In this document: piece after piece, positions 52,767 through 61,739 of the stretch
How the letters are laid out: the number at the start of each line of letters is the position of its first letter
Position numbering within the stretch: the stretch's first letter is position 1
Source: Enterocloster alcoholdehydrogenati
GTDB taxonomy: Bacteria > Bacillota > Clostridia > Lachnospirales > Lachnospiraceae
DNA length: 64,000 nucleotides
Direction of reading: 5' to 3'
NCBI RefSeq assembly: GCF_013282095.1
Contig: NZ_BLTJ01000002.1
Span: 62,001-126,000, forward strand
Program-made: the position numbers and the translations under genes
The notes under the pieces: generated by a model
Databases searched by the model: none
The model's input: only the letters and a program-made list of their open reading frames with translations
What the model was told of the DNA's origin: nothing

Positions 52767-53628
52767 TGATCAGCCTTCCCTTCCATAACCTGAACCGGCT
52801 GCCGGACGGCTCAGCCACTTCCCGGATACCGGATAAGATAGACCGCAGCGTCTCTGCATCGGATACTGTCTTAAGACTGCCGCCTTCCGCTACGGAAACA
52901 CGCCCTGTCTCCTCAGACACCACAACGGTAAGGCTGTCTGTGGTTTCACTGACGCCCACCGCAGCCCGATGGCGGGTTCCCAGAGCCTTGTTAATGGACA
53001 TATTATCTGATAAAGGCAGGTAACAGGTAGCGGCCGCCACCCGGTTCCCCCGGATTACCACTGCCCCGTCATGGAGAGGGGTATTATGCTCAAATATATT
53101 GATCAGAAGCTGACTGGTCACAAGGCCGTTGATCTCGATGCCGGTGCGTTCGATTTCTTTTAAAGAAGTTCCCCGCTCGATCACCATCAGCGCTCCCGTT
53201 TTGACCTTTGCCATTTCAAAGGTAGCCCGAACCAGTTCATTGACCGTACGGTCATTAAATCCGTTAGTCTCTTTCCCCTGATCCATGGGAAGGATGCTGC
53301 TGATGATGTTCTGGCTTCCCAGCTGTTCTAACGCCTTTCTCAGCTCCGGCTGAAAAACAACCAGAAGCGCCGTCACGGCAATGGCGGTAATATTTTTAAG
53401 GATCCACAAAATCGTATCCAGCTTAAAAAGCACCACTACCACTGAAAAGGCAAAAATGACTAAAAGTCCCTTAAGCAGCGTCCATGCCCTGGTATTCTTG
53501 ATCCATACCAGCAGTTCATAGACCAGAAAGGAAATAATGGCAATCTCCACAATATTTTTAAGTGAGATCCTGGGCAGCAAAGACAGCCAGGACGACAGCT
53601 GATCCATCACTTCCAGCAAAATATCCAT
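52744..53628 (-). CDS. cdaA: Diadenylate cyclase (c-di-AMP synthase)
   Basis: 294 residues. Three N-terminal membrane helices (about 20-100) and a DisA_N catalytic domain with the two hallmark motifs, DGA in LHDGAVVIRG and RHR in GTRHRAAVG. It condenses two ATP into c-di-AMP, which controls potassium and osmolyte transport and wall homeostasis. It follows two unrecognised membrane protein genes in the same direction, 33 bases from the nearest, and overlaps cdaR. Confidence 0.96.
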   Translation of the reverse strand: MDILLEVMDQLSSWLSLLPRISLKNIVEIAIISFLVYELLVWIKNTRAWTLLKGLLVIFAFSVVVVLFKLDTILWILKNITAIAVTALLVVFQPELRKALEQLGSQNIISSILPMDQGKETNGFNDRTVNELVRATFEMAKVKTGALMVIERGTSLKEIERTGIEINGLVTSQLLINIFEHNTPLHDGAVVIRGNRVAAATCYLPLSDNMSINKALGTRHRAAVGVSETTDSLTVVVSEETGRVSVAEGGSLKTVSDAETLRSILSGIREVAEPSGSRFRLWKGRLINGKKADK

Positions 53629-53661
53629 CTTCTATCGTCCTCCTCTCATGAAATGTGTTTT

Positions 53662-54633
53662 TTATGAAGGCCTCTGTCCGCCAGGCTCCCGTTCCCTTGT
53701 ACTGCGTTTTCTGGCGCTGATCTTTTTCACCTGCACATCCGTGGTGGACATGGTCATCTTGGGAACTGCCTTTACATAGTAGTAATAGTCCTCGTCCTCA
53801 AACTGCACATATTCCGTGCGGGTGTAGTCTACCGAAAATATAAAGAAATTATACACAGCCGCCAGCGCTGCTGAAACCAGCATACCGAGAACCATCTGGA
53901 TGGGAGCCACCGATACGCCAAATATAAAGTCCCCGATGAAGATCACCAGGAGCTCCGCCACAGAACCGGCCACAATAGCCACCACCCAGGCATAGTCGAT
54001 AGACATCCTCCGGATCAGGTACACCACCAGGATTCCCACAATACAGGTGACAATCATGACGATCATGGTCTGATTGAAGAATACTGCGCGGACAATCTGG
54101 CTGTAGCGCTGTACCATGTCCACAGCCCCCTCTCCCGTAAGGACGCCTGCGTTTTGTTTTACATACATTACGAGATAGTAGAAAAACACGCCGCAGCTTA
54201 CAGGGATCACAGAGCATAAGCTTCCTCCCAGCCCTACAAGGAGAGGTACCGCATAGGGAATCTTAAAAAGGAACGCTAACGGTGTAAGCACCAGCAGCCA
54301 GCTGTCTCCCGGTTTAAAGCCGTAATAAAGAATCCCCACCACAATCATCATCAGAACCGCGATCAGGGCCATCTCCATGGAAACTGCATACAGATGAACC
54401 GCCAGCAGGCAGCCGATCAAAAGCACCAGCGTACAATTTGGAAGAAGCGCCCCCACCAGGCAAACCATAAGAACCACCAGGGGATTTTTAAGCTTAGCCA
54501 TATATCCGATGGTAGAATTGATGCTGAGCACCGTGCACAGAGTAAATAAAAAACGGATCAGCGGATGGATCATGGGGTTGTATTTCTCGTAAAATTCCTT
54601 CAGATGCTCTTTCCAGAGCAGAAGTCCTGTCAT
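53662..54633 (-). CDS. Unrecognised polytopic membrane protein upstream of cdaA
   Basis: 323 residues. About eight membrane helices between residues 20 and 275, with an amphipathic charged N-terminus (LLLWKEHLKEFYEKYNP) and a cytoplasmic C-terminal tail of about 55 residues. The tail is very acidic and tyrosine-rich first (a DEDYYYYVKAVPK segment) and then very basic (KKISARKRSTRERE). I do not recognise the family with certainty; such proteins are sometimes labelled ABC permease, but no ATPase partner is here. Four-base overlap with the gene upstream and a 33-base gap to cdaA suggest a joint operon and a role linked to c-di-AMP. Confidence 0.8.
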   Translation of the reverse strand: MTGLLLWKEHLKEFYEKYNPMIHPLIRFLFTLCTVLSINSTIGYMAKLKNPLVVLMVCLVGALLPNCTLVLLIGCLLAVHLYAVSMEMALIAVLMMIVVGILYYGFKPGDSWLLVLTPLAFLFKIPYAVPLLVGLGGSLCSVIPVSCGVFFYYLVMYVKQNAGVLTGEGAVDMVQRYSQIVRAVFFNQTMIVMIVTCIVGILVVYLIRRMSIDYAWVVAIVAGSVAELLVIFIGDFIFGVSVAPIQMVLGMLVSAALAAVYNFFIFSVDYTRTEYVQFEDEDYYYYVKAVPKMTMSTTDVQVKKISARKRSTREREPGGQRPS

Positions 54634-55061
54634 ATGGTTCTTCCTCCTCGATTCTCTCTGCCGGCATCCGGCCGGTCTTTTCCGTATCGCTTCACCAGAT
54701 GGCGCAGGCGGGCCGTAAACATGGTCTGAGTCCTGGAGGCAATATCATAACGCCTGGCGCTGACCCGCCAGGTGATCATAAGATACAGAAACAGTCCTCC
54801 GCCGTAGGCAAGGACGCCATTTGTGATCCAGGAATGAATCTGGCTGATCTCTGCCCCTCCCATAATCACATCCAGTTTATAAATCCCCCAGGTGAGCAGA
54901 ATAAGGAAAAAGCTGAAGGTATAACCGAAAAAAGCCCGGAACATCTGCCCTCCCACATAGTCGCTTTTAAAGAAACGGTTTACAGGAAAGATCCTTCTGC
55001 CTTGATTTTTTTCAAATATGGCCAGCTCTGTCATATAGCGGACCTTCTCTTCATTCAGCAT
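54630..55061 (-). CDS. Unrecognised small membrane protein, first gene of the cdaA operon
   Basis: 143 residues with two clear membrane helices (about 37-60 and 78-100) and basic cytoplasmic ends. Its start has AAGGAGCG about 8 bases upstream and a candidate promoter with TATACT (55097-55102) further up. It overlaps the next gene by four bases. No domain recognised. Its position and coupling make it a candidate partner of the membrane protein downstream and of CdaA. Confidence 0.75.
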   Translation of the reverse strand: MLNEEKVRYMTELAIFEKNQGRRIFPVNRFFKSDYVGGQMFRAFFGYTFSFFLILLTWGIYKLDVIMGGAEISQIHSWITNGVLAYGGGLFLYLMITWRVSARRYDIASRTQTMFTARLRHLVKRYGKDRPDAGRENRGGRTI

Positions 55062-55417
55062 ACAGACGCTCCTTAATTTTGAAAATATGTCAATTCAGTA
55101 TACCACAACTTTTATTATTTTGCGACACTTTAAATGAATTTTTATTTTTGTGTCCTCAAACGGCCCAGCTATGTCCGTTTCCATTCGTTCTTCCATTTAT
55201 TATATCGGCTCTTTGGCCTAAAGTAAATACGAAACAAACAATTGCAGCCGTTATTATCATTCATAATTGAATACTATATGAAGTAATTATTAAGATTTTA
55301 TGAATTTCTTTAAAACTCTTGTATTATTTAAAAATTATGCTATTTTTTATAATGATTCTACATAAACCGGTCCCGGCGGATGAGACGGGATCAAAAAACT
55401 ATATAAAGAGGTTAAAT
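55062..55417. other. Divergent intergenic region with promoters for the cdaA operon and the glycosyltransferase
   Basis: 356 AT-rich bases between divergent genes. Minus strand: -10 TATACT at 55097-55102 with a weak -35 TCGCAA 17 bases upstream. Plus strand: -10 TATAAT at 55348-55353, -35 unclear. I saw no riboswitch, RNA gene or convincing small gene here; an in-frame extension of the glycosyltransferase frame to 55319 lacks a ribosome site. Confidence 0.5.
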
Positions 55418-56713
55418 ATGAGTACACTGCGAATGCTGCATTATTTTAATTATGTGATGGCAACCATATTTGTTGTGTTCTATTTTTATCAGATCGGTTA
55501 TCTTCTGCTGGGTCTGATCCGCAGACGCACAAAGACGCCTGATACGCCCCATGCCCTTCACAGGTATGCGGCTGTGATTTCCGCCAGAAACGAAGAAAAT
55601 GTAATCGGCGGCCTGATCGCCAGCCTGAAAGCCCAGGACTATCCTTCGGAGCTTCTTGACATCTATGTGATCGCCGACAATTGTACCGACAATACGGCTC
55701 AGGTGGCCTTAGCGGCAGGCGCCAAGGTTTACCGCCGCTTCAACCGGGATCTGATCGGCAAGGGCTATGCCCTGGATTATCTGTTCAAATGTCTCTCCGC
55801 CTCCGGCAAGGACGTATACGACGGATATTTCGTATTCGATGCGGACAATTATGTAGATCCCTGCTTTGTGCGGGAGATGAACAATACCTTTGACAGCGGA
55901 AACTACGCTGCCCTTACCAGCTACCGCAATTCCAAGAATTTCGGAGCCAACTGGATATCTGCCGGATACGGGCTGTGGTTTCTGCGGGAAGCCAGATTTT
56001 TAAACTTCCCCCGTATGCTTCTTGGAACCAACTGCGCAATCTCCGGAACGGGCTTTCTGGTGTCCGGCGAAGTGATCCGTGAAAATGGCGGCTGGCCCTT
56101 CCATCTATTAACAGAGGATATTGAATTTTCTGTAAACTGCGCCATTGACGGCAAGGTCATCGGCTACTGCGACAAAGCTGTCATCTATGACGAGCAGCCG
56201 GTGCATTTCGGCCAGTCCTGGAGACAGAGACTTCGCTGGTCCAAGGGCTTTTATCAGGTAGACTGGCATTACAGCTTAGGCCTGATCCGCGGCTGTTTCC
56301 GTCCGGGAAGAAAGGGTTTTTCCTGCTATGACATCTTTATGACTGTGGCTCCCGGTATGTTCTTTACGCTGGCCGCCCTGATCATCAATGCAGTCATGCT
56401 CTGCGCTTTCTTTACAGAGCCGGGCTACATTGCAAAAATGATCGTTGCCGAGAACCTGTCCTTCCTTGGACGCACCCTGGGTATGTTCTATGTAAGCCTG
56501 TTGATTTACGGCGCCATCACCATGGCCGCAGAGTGGAAGCAGGTGGCCATGTCCACCCGCAAGAAGATTCTCTATACCTTCACCTTTCCGCTCTTTATGT
56601 TTACCTATATTCCGATCTCTGCCGTAGCTCTTGTAAAGAAGGTAGAGTGGAAGCCGATCTGCCATGGAAATACTACCGGCGAACTGATCCCAAGCAAGGG
56701 CCAGGGACGGTAA
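55418..56713 (+). CDS. Membrane family 2 glycosyltransferase (cellulose/hyaluronan synthase type)
   Basis: About 431 residues from the ATG at 55418, chosen for AAGAGG six bases upstream. One N-terminal membrane helix (about 12-32), then a GT2 catalytic domain: AVISARNEENVIGGL, VIADNCTDNTAQVA, the metal-binding DAD in FVFDADNYVDP, the acceptor-site TED in LLTEDIEFS and the QxxRW motif in RQRLRWSKGFYQ. Three or four C-terminal helices follow. QxxRW plus membrane helices points to a processive or lipid-linked synthase. Product unknown; it stands alone on the plus strand with a terminator after it. Confidence 0.88.
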   Translation: MSTLRMLHYFNYVMATIFVVFYFYQIGYLLLGLIRRRTKTPDTPHALHRYAAVISARNEENVIGGLIASLKAQDYPSELLDIYVIADNCTDNTAQVALAAGAKVYRRFNRDLIGKGYALDYLFKCLSASGKDVYDGYFVFDADNYVDPCFVREMNNTFDSGNYAALTSYRNSKNFGANWISAGYGLWFLREARFLNFPRMLLGTNCAISGTGFLVSGEVIRENGGWPFHLLTEDIEFSVNCAIDGKVIGYCDKAVIYDEQPVHFGQSWRQRLRWSKGFYQVDWHYSLGLIRGCFRPGRKGFSCYDIFMTVAPGMFFTLAALIINAVMLCAFFTEPGYIAKMIVAENLSFLGRTLGMFYVSLLIYGAITMAAEWKQVAMSTRKKILYTFTFPLFMFTYIPISAVALVKKVEWKPICHGNTTGELIPSKGQGR

Positions 56714-56731
56714 TCGTTTCAATTATTGACG

Positions 56732-56769
56732 AAAGGGAAACCTCTGAAACATATCAGCGGTTTCCCTTT
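56732..56769. terminator. Bidirectional terminator between the glycosyltransferase and pflA
   Basis: AAAGGGAAACC (56732-56742) with GGTTTCCCTTT (56759-56769) and an inner CTGA/TCAG pairing. The genes converge on it, and T-rich ends are available on both strands. Confidence 0.8.
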
Positions 56770-56774
56770 TCCTG

Positions 56775-57551
56775 TTAGCGAAAGACGCCTGCACCAATGA
56801 GTCTCTCCGCCCGTTCTATCTCCTCTTTTGCCGGTACCGGCGTTCCCTCCAGAGGATAAGTGATTCCCATATTTTTCCATTTAAACATTCCCAATGTATG
56901 ATAGGGAAGAATCTCCACCCGGCTGACCGTCTTTAAGCTGCGGATAAATTCTCTCAGGCCGAGAAGCCCCTGCTCATCATCTGTAAGTCCCGGCACCAGC
57001 ACATGGCGGATCCACATTTCTTTTCCGTGATCTGACAGCCAGCGGGCCAGCGCAAGGACGTTTTCATTGGAACATCCTGTCAAAGCCCTGTGCTTTTCCT
57101 CATCTATTTCCTTCAGGTCCAGAAGCACCAGATCGGTTGTCTCCATAAGTTTCTCAAACCGCTCTATATAAGGGGAGTTTAAAGAGAACGGATTTCCAGA
57201 TGTATCAATGGCCGTATGGACACCCTTTTCCTTTGCAAAGGCAAAAAGCTCTGCCACGAACTCCGGCTGCAAAAGAGGGTCGCCGCCGCTGACTGTGATC
57301 CCGCCGTTTGGCTGTCCCTTTTTCTTCCAGTAGCTCCTGTAGCGGTATATATGCTCAAACAGTTTCCCTGCCCCCCACATGGTTCCGCCTTCCGCAGGCC
57401 AGGTTTCCGGGTTGTGGCAATAGCGGCAGCGCATCTGACATCCCTGTAAAAATACCACAAACCGGACTCCCGGCCCATCTACCAGCCCGAAGGTTTCCAT
57501 AGAATGAACCTGCCCCTGTACATCTTCTCTCCTTCTTTCCTGTGTTTCCAT
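56775..57551 (-). CDS. pflA: Pyruvate formate-lyase activating enzyme
   Basis: About 258 residues from the ATG at 57549-57551, chosen because GAGGAG lies 8 bases upstream; a 21-residue in-frame extension lacks one. Radical SAM protein with Cys38, Cys42 and Cys45 in GCQMRCRYCHNP binding 4Fe-4S, the SGGDPLLQPEF region near 108 and DLKEIDEEKH near 165. It abstracts a hydrogen from the conserved glycine of PflB. Downstream of pflB, separated by a hairpin without a T run. Confidence 0.95.
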   Translation of the reverse strand: METQERRREDVQGQVHSMETFGLVDGPGVRFVVFLQGCQMRCRYCHNPETWPAEGGTMWGAGKLFEHIYRYRSYWKKKGQPNGGITVSGGDPLLQPEFVAELFAFAKEKGVHTAIDTSGNPFSLNSPYIERFEKLMETTDLVLLDLKEIDEEKHRALTGCSNENVLALARWLSDHGKEMWIRHVLVPGLTDDEQGLLGLREFIRSLKTVSRVEILPYHTLGMFKWKNMGITYPLEGTPVPAKEEIERAERLIGAGVFR

Positions 57552-57620
57552 CTGCAATTCTCCTCTGTCCTGTTTTCCCTGCCGGCTTTGGGTATGTAAA
57601 TCCCCTATCTCCAACCGGCA

Positions 57621-57659
57621 GAACCGGTCCAGGGAAAATACGTTTCCCCGGACCGGTTC
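57621..57659 (-). repeat. Perfect inverted repeat between pflB and pflA
   Basis: GAACCGGTCC (57621-57630) pairs perfectly with GGACCGGTTC (57650-57659), and GGGAAA/TTTCCC pairs inside it. The minus strand continues CTGCCGGTTG without a T tract. It therefore looks like an attenuating, processing or stabilising hairpin rather than a full terminator. Confidence 0.6.
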
Positions 57660-57696
57660 TTAACTTTTTATGTATAACCGTCTTTTATTCCCGTTC

Positions 57697-59949
57697 TCAC
57701 ATTGCCTTGTGGCAGGTTCTGGAAATTACATCCATCTGCTGTTCCTTTGTCAGGTCAATAAACTTCACTGCATAGCCGGATACGCGGATGGTAAAGTTGG
57801 CGTACTCCTCCTTCTCCGGATGGTTCATAGCGTCAATGAGCTTCTCCGTTCCGAACACGTTTACATTCAGATGGTGCGCACCCTGGTCAAAATAGCCGTC
57901 CATCACCTGAACCAGATTTTCAATGCGCTCCGCCTCATTATGGCCCAGTGCATCAGGATTGATGGTCTGGGTGTTGGAGATACCGTCCAGCGCCCACTCA
58001 TAGGGTAACTTTGCAACGGAGTTTAAGGATGCCAGAAGGCCGTTGGCTTCCGCTCCATAGGATGGGTTCGCTCCCGGAGACAACGGCTCTCCTGCTCGGC
58101 GTCCGTCTGGCATATTTCCGGTGGCCTTTCCATATACCACGTTAGACGTAATAGTAAGGATAGAGGTGGTCACCTCTGAATTGCGGTAGGTATGGCGCTT
58201 CTTTAACTTGTCCAGGAAGGTCTTAAGAAGCCATACTGCGATGTCGTCTGCCCGGTCATCATCATTTCCATATCGCGGGAAATCTCCCTCTGTCTCGAAA
58301 TCAATGATCAGTCCGTCCTCTTCACGGATGGTCTTTACCTTCGCATACTTGATGGCGCTTAAGGAATCCACTACATGAGAGAAACCTGCGATTCCTGTCG
58401 CGAAAGTCCGGCGCACATCGGTATCAATGAGGGCCATTTCCGCCGCCTCGTAGAAATATTTATCGTGCATATACTGGATCAGGTTCAGGGTGTTTACATA
58501 CAGACCTGCCAGCCAGTCCATCATCACGTCATACTTGCGGATTACCTCATCATAATCCAGATACTCAGAGGTAATGGGGCGCAGCTCCGGCCCTACCTGC
58601 TCCTTTGTTTTCATATCCCGGCCGCCATTCATAGCATATAACAGGCATTTTGCCAGATTGGCCCTTGCACCGAAGAACTGCATCTCCTTACCTGTCTGGG
58701 TAGCGGATACACAGCAGCAGATGGAATAGTCATCTCCCCATACCGGCTTCATCACATCATCATTTTCATACTGCACGGAGCTGGTGCGGATGGAAATGTC
58801 TGCGGCATACTTTTTAAAGCCTTCCGGCAGAGCAGAGGAATAGAGAACCGTCAGATTCGGCTCCGGGCTGGGCCCCATATTTTCCAGAGTGTGGAGGAAA
58901 CGGAAGTCATTCTTTGTCACCATAGAGCGGCCGTCTACGCCGATTCCCGCCATCTCCAGAGTTGCCCATACAGGATCGCCGGAGAAGAGCTGGTTGTAGG
59001 ATGGAATACGGGCAAATTTCACCATACGGAACTTCATAACCAGATGATCGATCAGCTCCTGGGCCTGGGCCTCTGTTAAAATCCCCTTCTTTAAGTCTCT
59101 TTCAATATAGATATCCAAGAAGGTTGAAATACGTCCCACGCTCATGGCCGCGCCGTTCTGGGTCTTAATAGCTGCCAGGTAGCCGAAGTAAAGCCACTGA
59201 ACCGCTTCCCTGGCCGTGGTTGCCGGCTGGGAAATGTCAAAGCCGTAGGACTGGGCCATTTCTTTCATTTCCTTTAAAGCCCCGATCTGACGGCTGATCT
59301 CCTCTCTCTGGCGAATGGTCTCATCTACCATAGTGCCGTCACCGCAGATCGCAAAATCATGCTGCTTTTCACGGATCAGAAAATCAATGCCGTAGAGAGC
59401 CACGCGGCGGTAGTCGCCTACGATGCGGCCCCGGCCGTAGGTATCCGGCAGACCTGTGATGATTTTACTGTGACGGGCCTTCTTCATCTCGGGGGTGTAT
59501 GCGTCGAATACGCCCTGATTGTGTGTGCGGCAGTATTCCGTAAAAATCTTGTGCAGCTCCGGGTTTGGCTCATAGCCATAAGTGCGGCAGGCTTCCTCTG
59601 CCATCTTGATTCCGCCGTATGGCATAAAGGCGCGCTTTAAGGGCTTATCTGTCTGAAGACCCACCACCTGCTCTAAGTCCTTTGTCTCCTCGCTTATGTA
59701 CCCAGGCTTGTGGGAGGTGATGCCGGACACAATATCGGTATCCATGTCCAGGACACCGCCCTTGGCTCTCTCCTCCTTCTGCAGCCCCTGTAAAATCCCC
59801 CAGAGACGGTCGGTTGCCTCCGTTGGCCCTGCCAAAAAGCTCTCGTCCCCCTCATAGGGAGTATAATTGTTCTGAATAAAGTCTCTTACGTTTACTTCTT
59901 CCTTCCAGAGGCGGCCCTCAAAGCCGTCCCACTGACTGTAATCCTGCAT
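57697..59949 (-). CDS. pflB: Formate C-acetyltransferase (pyruvate formate-lyase)
   Basis: 750 residues. A glycyl radical enzyme that converts pyruvate and CoA to acetyl-CoA and formate under anaerobiosis. The catalytic cysteines are in the [10 protein letters not shown] segment near residue 415 and the radical glycine is Gly725 in RVSGYAV, 25 residues from the C-terminus, the standard place. True PFL features rather than glycerol/choline-type lyases: the adjacent vicinal cysteines and the FGARANLAK context. Ribosome site AAGGAGG; its activase is the next gene. Confidence 0.97.
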   Translation of the reverse strand: MQDYSQWDGFEGRLWKEEVNVRDFIQNNYTPYEGDESFLAGPTEATDRLWGILQGLQKEERAKGGVLDMDTDIVSGITSHKPGYISEETKDLEQVVGLQTDKPLKRAFMPYGGIKMAEEACRTYGYEPNPELHKIFTEYCRTHNQGVFDAYTPEMKKARHSKIITGLPDTYGRGRIVGDYRRVALYGIDFLIREKQHDFAICGDGTMVDETIRQREEISRQIGALKEMKEMAQSYGFDISQPATTAREAVQWLYFGYLAAIKTQNGAAMSVGRISTFLDIYIERDLKKGILTEAQAQELIDHLVMKFRMVKFARIPSYNQLFSGDPVWATLEMAGIGVDGRSMVTKNDFRFLHTLENMGPSPEPNLTVLYSSALPEGFKKYAADISIRTSSVQYENDDVMKPVWGDDYSICCCVSATQTGKEMQFFGARANLAKCLLYAMNGGRDMKTKEQVGPELRPITSEYLDYDEVIRKYDVMMDWLAGLYVNTLNLIQYMHDKYFYEAAEMALIDTDVRRTFATGIAGFSHVVDSLSAIKYAKVKTIREEDGLIIDFETEGDFPRYGNDDDRADDIAVWLLKTFLDKLKKRHTYRNSEVTTSILTITSNVVYGKATGNMPDGRRAGEPLSPGANPSYGAEANGLLASLNSVAKLPYEWALDGISNTQTINPDALGHNEAERIENLVQVMDGYFDQGAHHLNVNVFGTEKLIDAMNHPEKEEYANFTIRVSGYAVKFIDLTKEQQMDVISRTCHKAM

Positions 59950-60002
59950 AGGTATCCTCCTTCTTGATCCGGCAGTCCTCTTCTGTTGTGTCCCGCCGCA
60001 AT

Positions 60003-60018
60003 GTTAGCTTTTGCTAAC
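60003..60018. promoter_or_regulatory. Palindrome in the pflB leader, possible operator
   Basis: GTTAGC (60003-60008), four bases, GCTAAC (60013-60018), a perfect 6-base inverted repeat. A candidate minus-strand extended -10 for pflB, TGATAGGAT, overlaps 60029-60034, which puts the palindrome near +5 to +20. It resembles a Rex-type GTTAA-n4-TTAAC arrangement but with wider spacing, so the regulator is not assigned. A simple RNA hairpin is the alternative. Confidence 0.4.
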
Positions 60019-60137
60019 TTTCATTTGAATCCTATCACATTTCACGTGGAAGGCATAGATGATTATTGAGTATTTTTTCTCATGTGCCGAATAAAAAACA
60101 TATTTTTCCGTATAGAGGGAGAAAAACTTACTTTTAT

Positions 60138-60166
60138 TTGAATAATGCTGAAAAATATGATATAGT
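60138..60166 (+). promoter_or_regulatory. Sigma-A promoter of the APC permease gene
   Basis: TTGAAT (60138-60143), 17-base spacer, TATAGT (60161-60166), five of six in the -10. The 5' leader holds a small hairpin (ACGCTC with GAGCGT near 60185-60201) before the ribosome site AAGGAAGG. Confidence 0.75.
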
Positions 60167-60229
60167 AAGCAGGCATCACGTTTTAACGCTCATGGGAGCG
60201 TACTATACTTTAGAAAAGGAAGGTTACAA

Positions 60230-61660
60230 ATGGAAAACTCAAAGAAAATCCCATGGTACACCCTTGCCTTCATGGCCTTTTCCACGGTCTGGGGCTTTGG
60301 AAATGTACTCAACGGCTTCGTATACTTTAATGGTATACAGGTCATTTTCAGCTGGATCTTAATGTTTGCCCTCTATTTCGTCCCCTATGCTCTGATGGTA
60401 GGCGAACTGGGTTCTGCTTTTAAGCACTCCGGCGGCGGCGTCAGTTCCTGGATCCACGAAACCATCAATCCCAAGTTTGCCTACTATGCAGGCTGGACTT
60501 ACTGGGCCTGCCACGTTACCTATATCGCAAGCAAGGGAAGCGGCGGCTTAAAAGCTTTAAGCTGGATGTTTTTCCAGAACGGTACGACCTACGACCAGTT
60601 CCCCACCATCTGGATCCAGCTTGCCACACTGGCTGTTCTCCTGTTCTTCTGCTGGGTTGCCAGCCGCGGCTTAAACCCCTTAAAGAAGCTTGCGACCATC
60701 GCGGGAACCAGTATGTTCATCATGTCCATCCTGTATATCCTGATGATGTTCGCAGCCCCCGTCATCAATCCAAACGGCGGTTATGTTTCTGTGGACTTTA
60801 CATGGGACAAGCTGATTCCCCAGTTCAACGTGGGATACTTTACCTCCCTTTCTATCCTGGTATTTGCCGTAGGCGGATGCGAGAAAATTTCTCCTTATGT
60901 AAATAAGGTAAAGGATCCGTCCAAGGGTTTCCCAAAGGGCATGATCGCCCTTGCCATTATGGTTATGGTCTGCGCCATCCTTGGTACCATCGCCATGGGC
61001 ATGATGTTTGATCCAACGGTTATCAATGAAAGCTCCGAAAGTTTCAGTTCCTACGTTTCCAACGGCTCCTACTGGTCCTTCCAGAAGCTGGGACAGTATT
61101 ACCATGTAGGAAATCTGCTGCTGATCATCTACGCAGCCTGCAATGCCATCGGTCAGTTCTCCACTCTGGTGCTCAGCATTGATGCTCCTCTTCGTATGCT
61201 TCTTGATAATGAGGATGCAAGACAGTTCGTTCCTACCAAACTGTTAAAGAAGAACAAGTACGGCGCTTACATTAACGGTATCCTTATGGTAGCCTGCCTG
61301 TCAGGAAGTATCATCCTGATCCAGTCCTTCGTTCCCGGAGCGGCTGCCGTATTGACCCAGTTAAATAAGTTAAACTCCGTCACCATGCCTTTGCGTTATC
61401 TGTGGGTATTTGCCGCTTATATCGCTTTGAGAAAGGCCGCAGACCGTTTCCAGCCTGAATACCGTTTTGTAAAGAGCCAGGGCATCGCTCTGACAGCCGG
61501 TATCTGGTGCTTTTTCGTAACGGCCTTCTGCTGTATCTTTGGTATGTATGTAAAGGGAGACATGGTCTCCACCGCTTTAAACGTGATCACCCCCTTTGTC
61601 CTTACCGCCCTGGGGCTGATCCTTCCGGTCATCCGCAAAAAAGAAGCGGCCGGCCGCTAA
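60230..61660 (+). CDS. APC-superfamily amino acid permease
   Basis: 476 residues, 12 membrane segments. The first helix has the unwound Gly-rich segment FSTVWGFGNVLNGF typical of the APC fold, and FAVGGCEKISPYVNKVKDPSKGFPKG matches the helix 6-7 region of the glutamate/GABA-antiporter subgroup. Substrate not determinable. Own promoter and a strong terminator make it a single-gene unit divergent from pflB. Confidence 0.88.
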   Translation: MENSKKIPWYTLAFMAFSTVWGFGNVLNGFVYFNGIQVIFSWILMFALYFVPYALMVGELGSAFKHSGGGVSSWIHETINPKFAYYAGWTYWACHVTYIASKGSGGLKALSWMFFQNGTTYDQFPTIWIQLATLAVLLFFCWVASRGLNPLKKLATIAGTSMFIMSILYILMMFAAPVINPNGGYVSVDFTWDKLIPQFNVGYFTSLSILVFAVGGCEKISPYVNKVKDPSKGFPKGMIALAIMVMVCAILGTIAMGMMFDPTVINESSESFSSYVSNGSYWSFQKLGQYYHVGNLLLIIYAACNAIGQFSTLVLSIDAPLRMLLDNEDARQFVPTKLLKKNKYGAYINGILMVACLSGSIILIQSFVPGAAAVLTQLNKLNSVTMPLRYLWVFAAYIALRKAADRFQPEYRFVKSQGIALTAGIWCFFVTAFCCIFGMYVKGDMVSTALNVITPFVLTALGLILPVIRKKEAAGR

Positions 61661-61661
61661 A

Positions 61662-61703
61662 AAACATCCGGCGTATTCTTCTCATGAATACGCCGGGTGT
61701 TTT
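61662..61703. terminator. Bidirectional terminator between the permease and the c-di-GMP gene
   Basis: AAACATCCGGCGTATTC (61662-61678) with GAATACGCCGGGTGTTTT (61686-61703), seven-base loop, flanked by A and T runs. Works for both converging genes. Confidence 0.9.
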
Positions 61704-61739
61704 CATATCTGCTATACAGGCCTGAGGCTGGCCGCTTCT

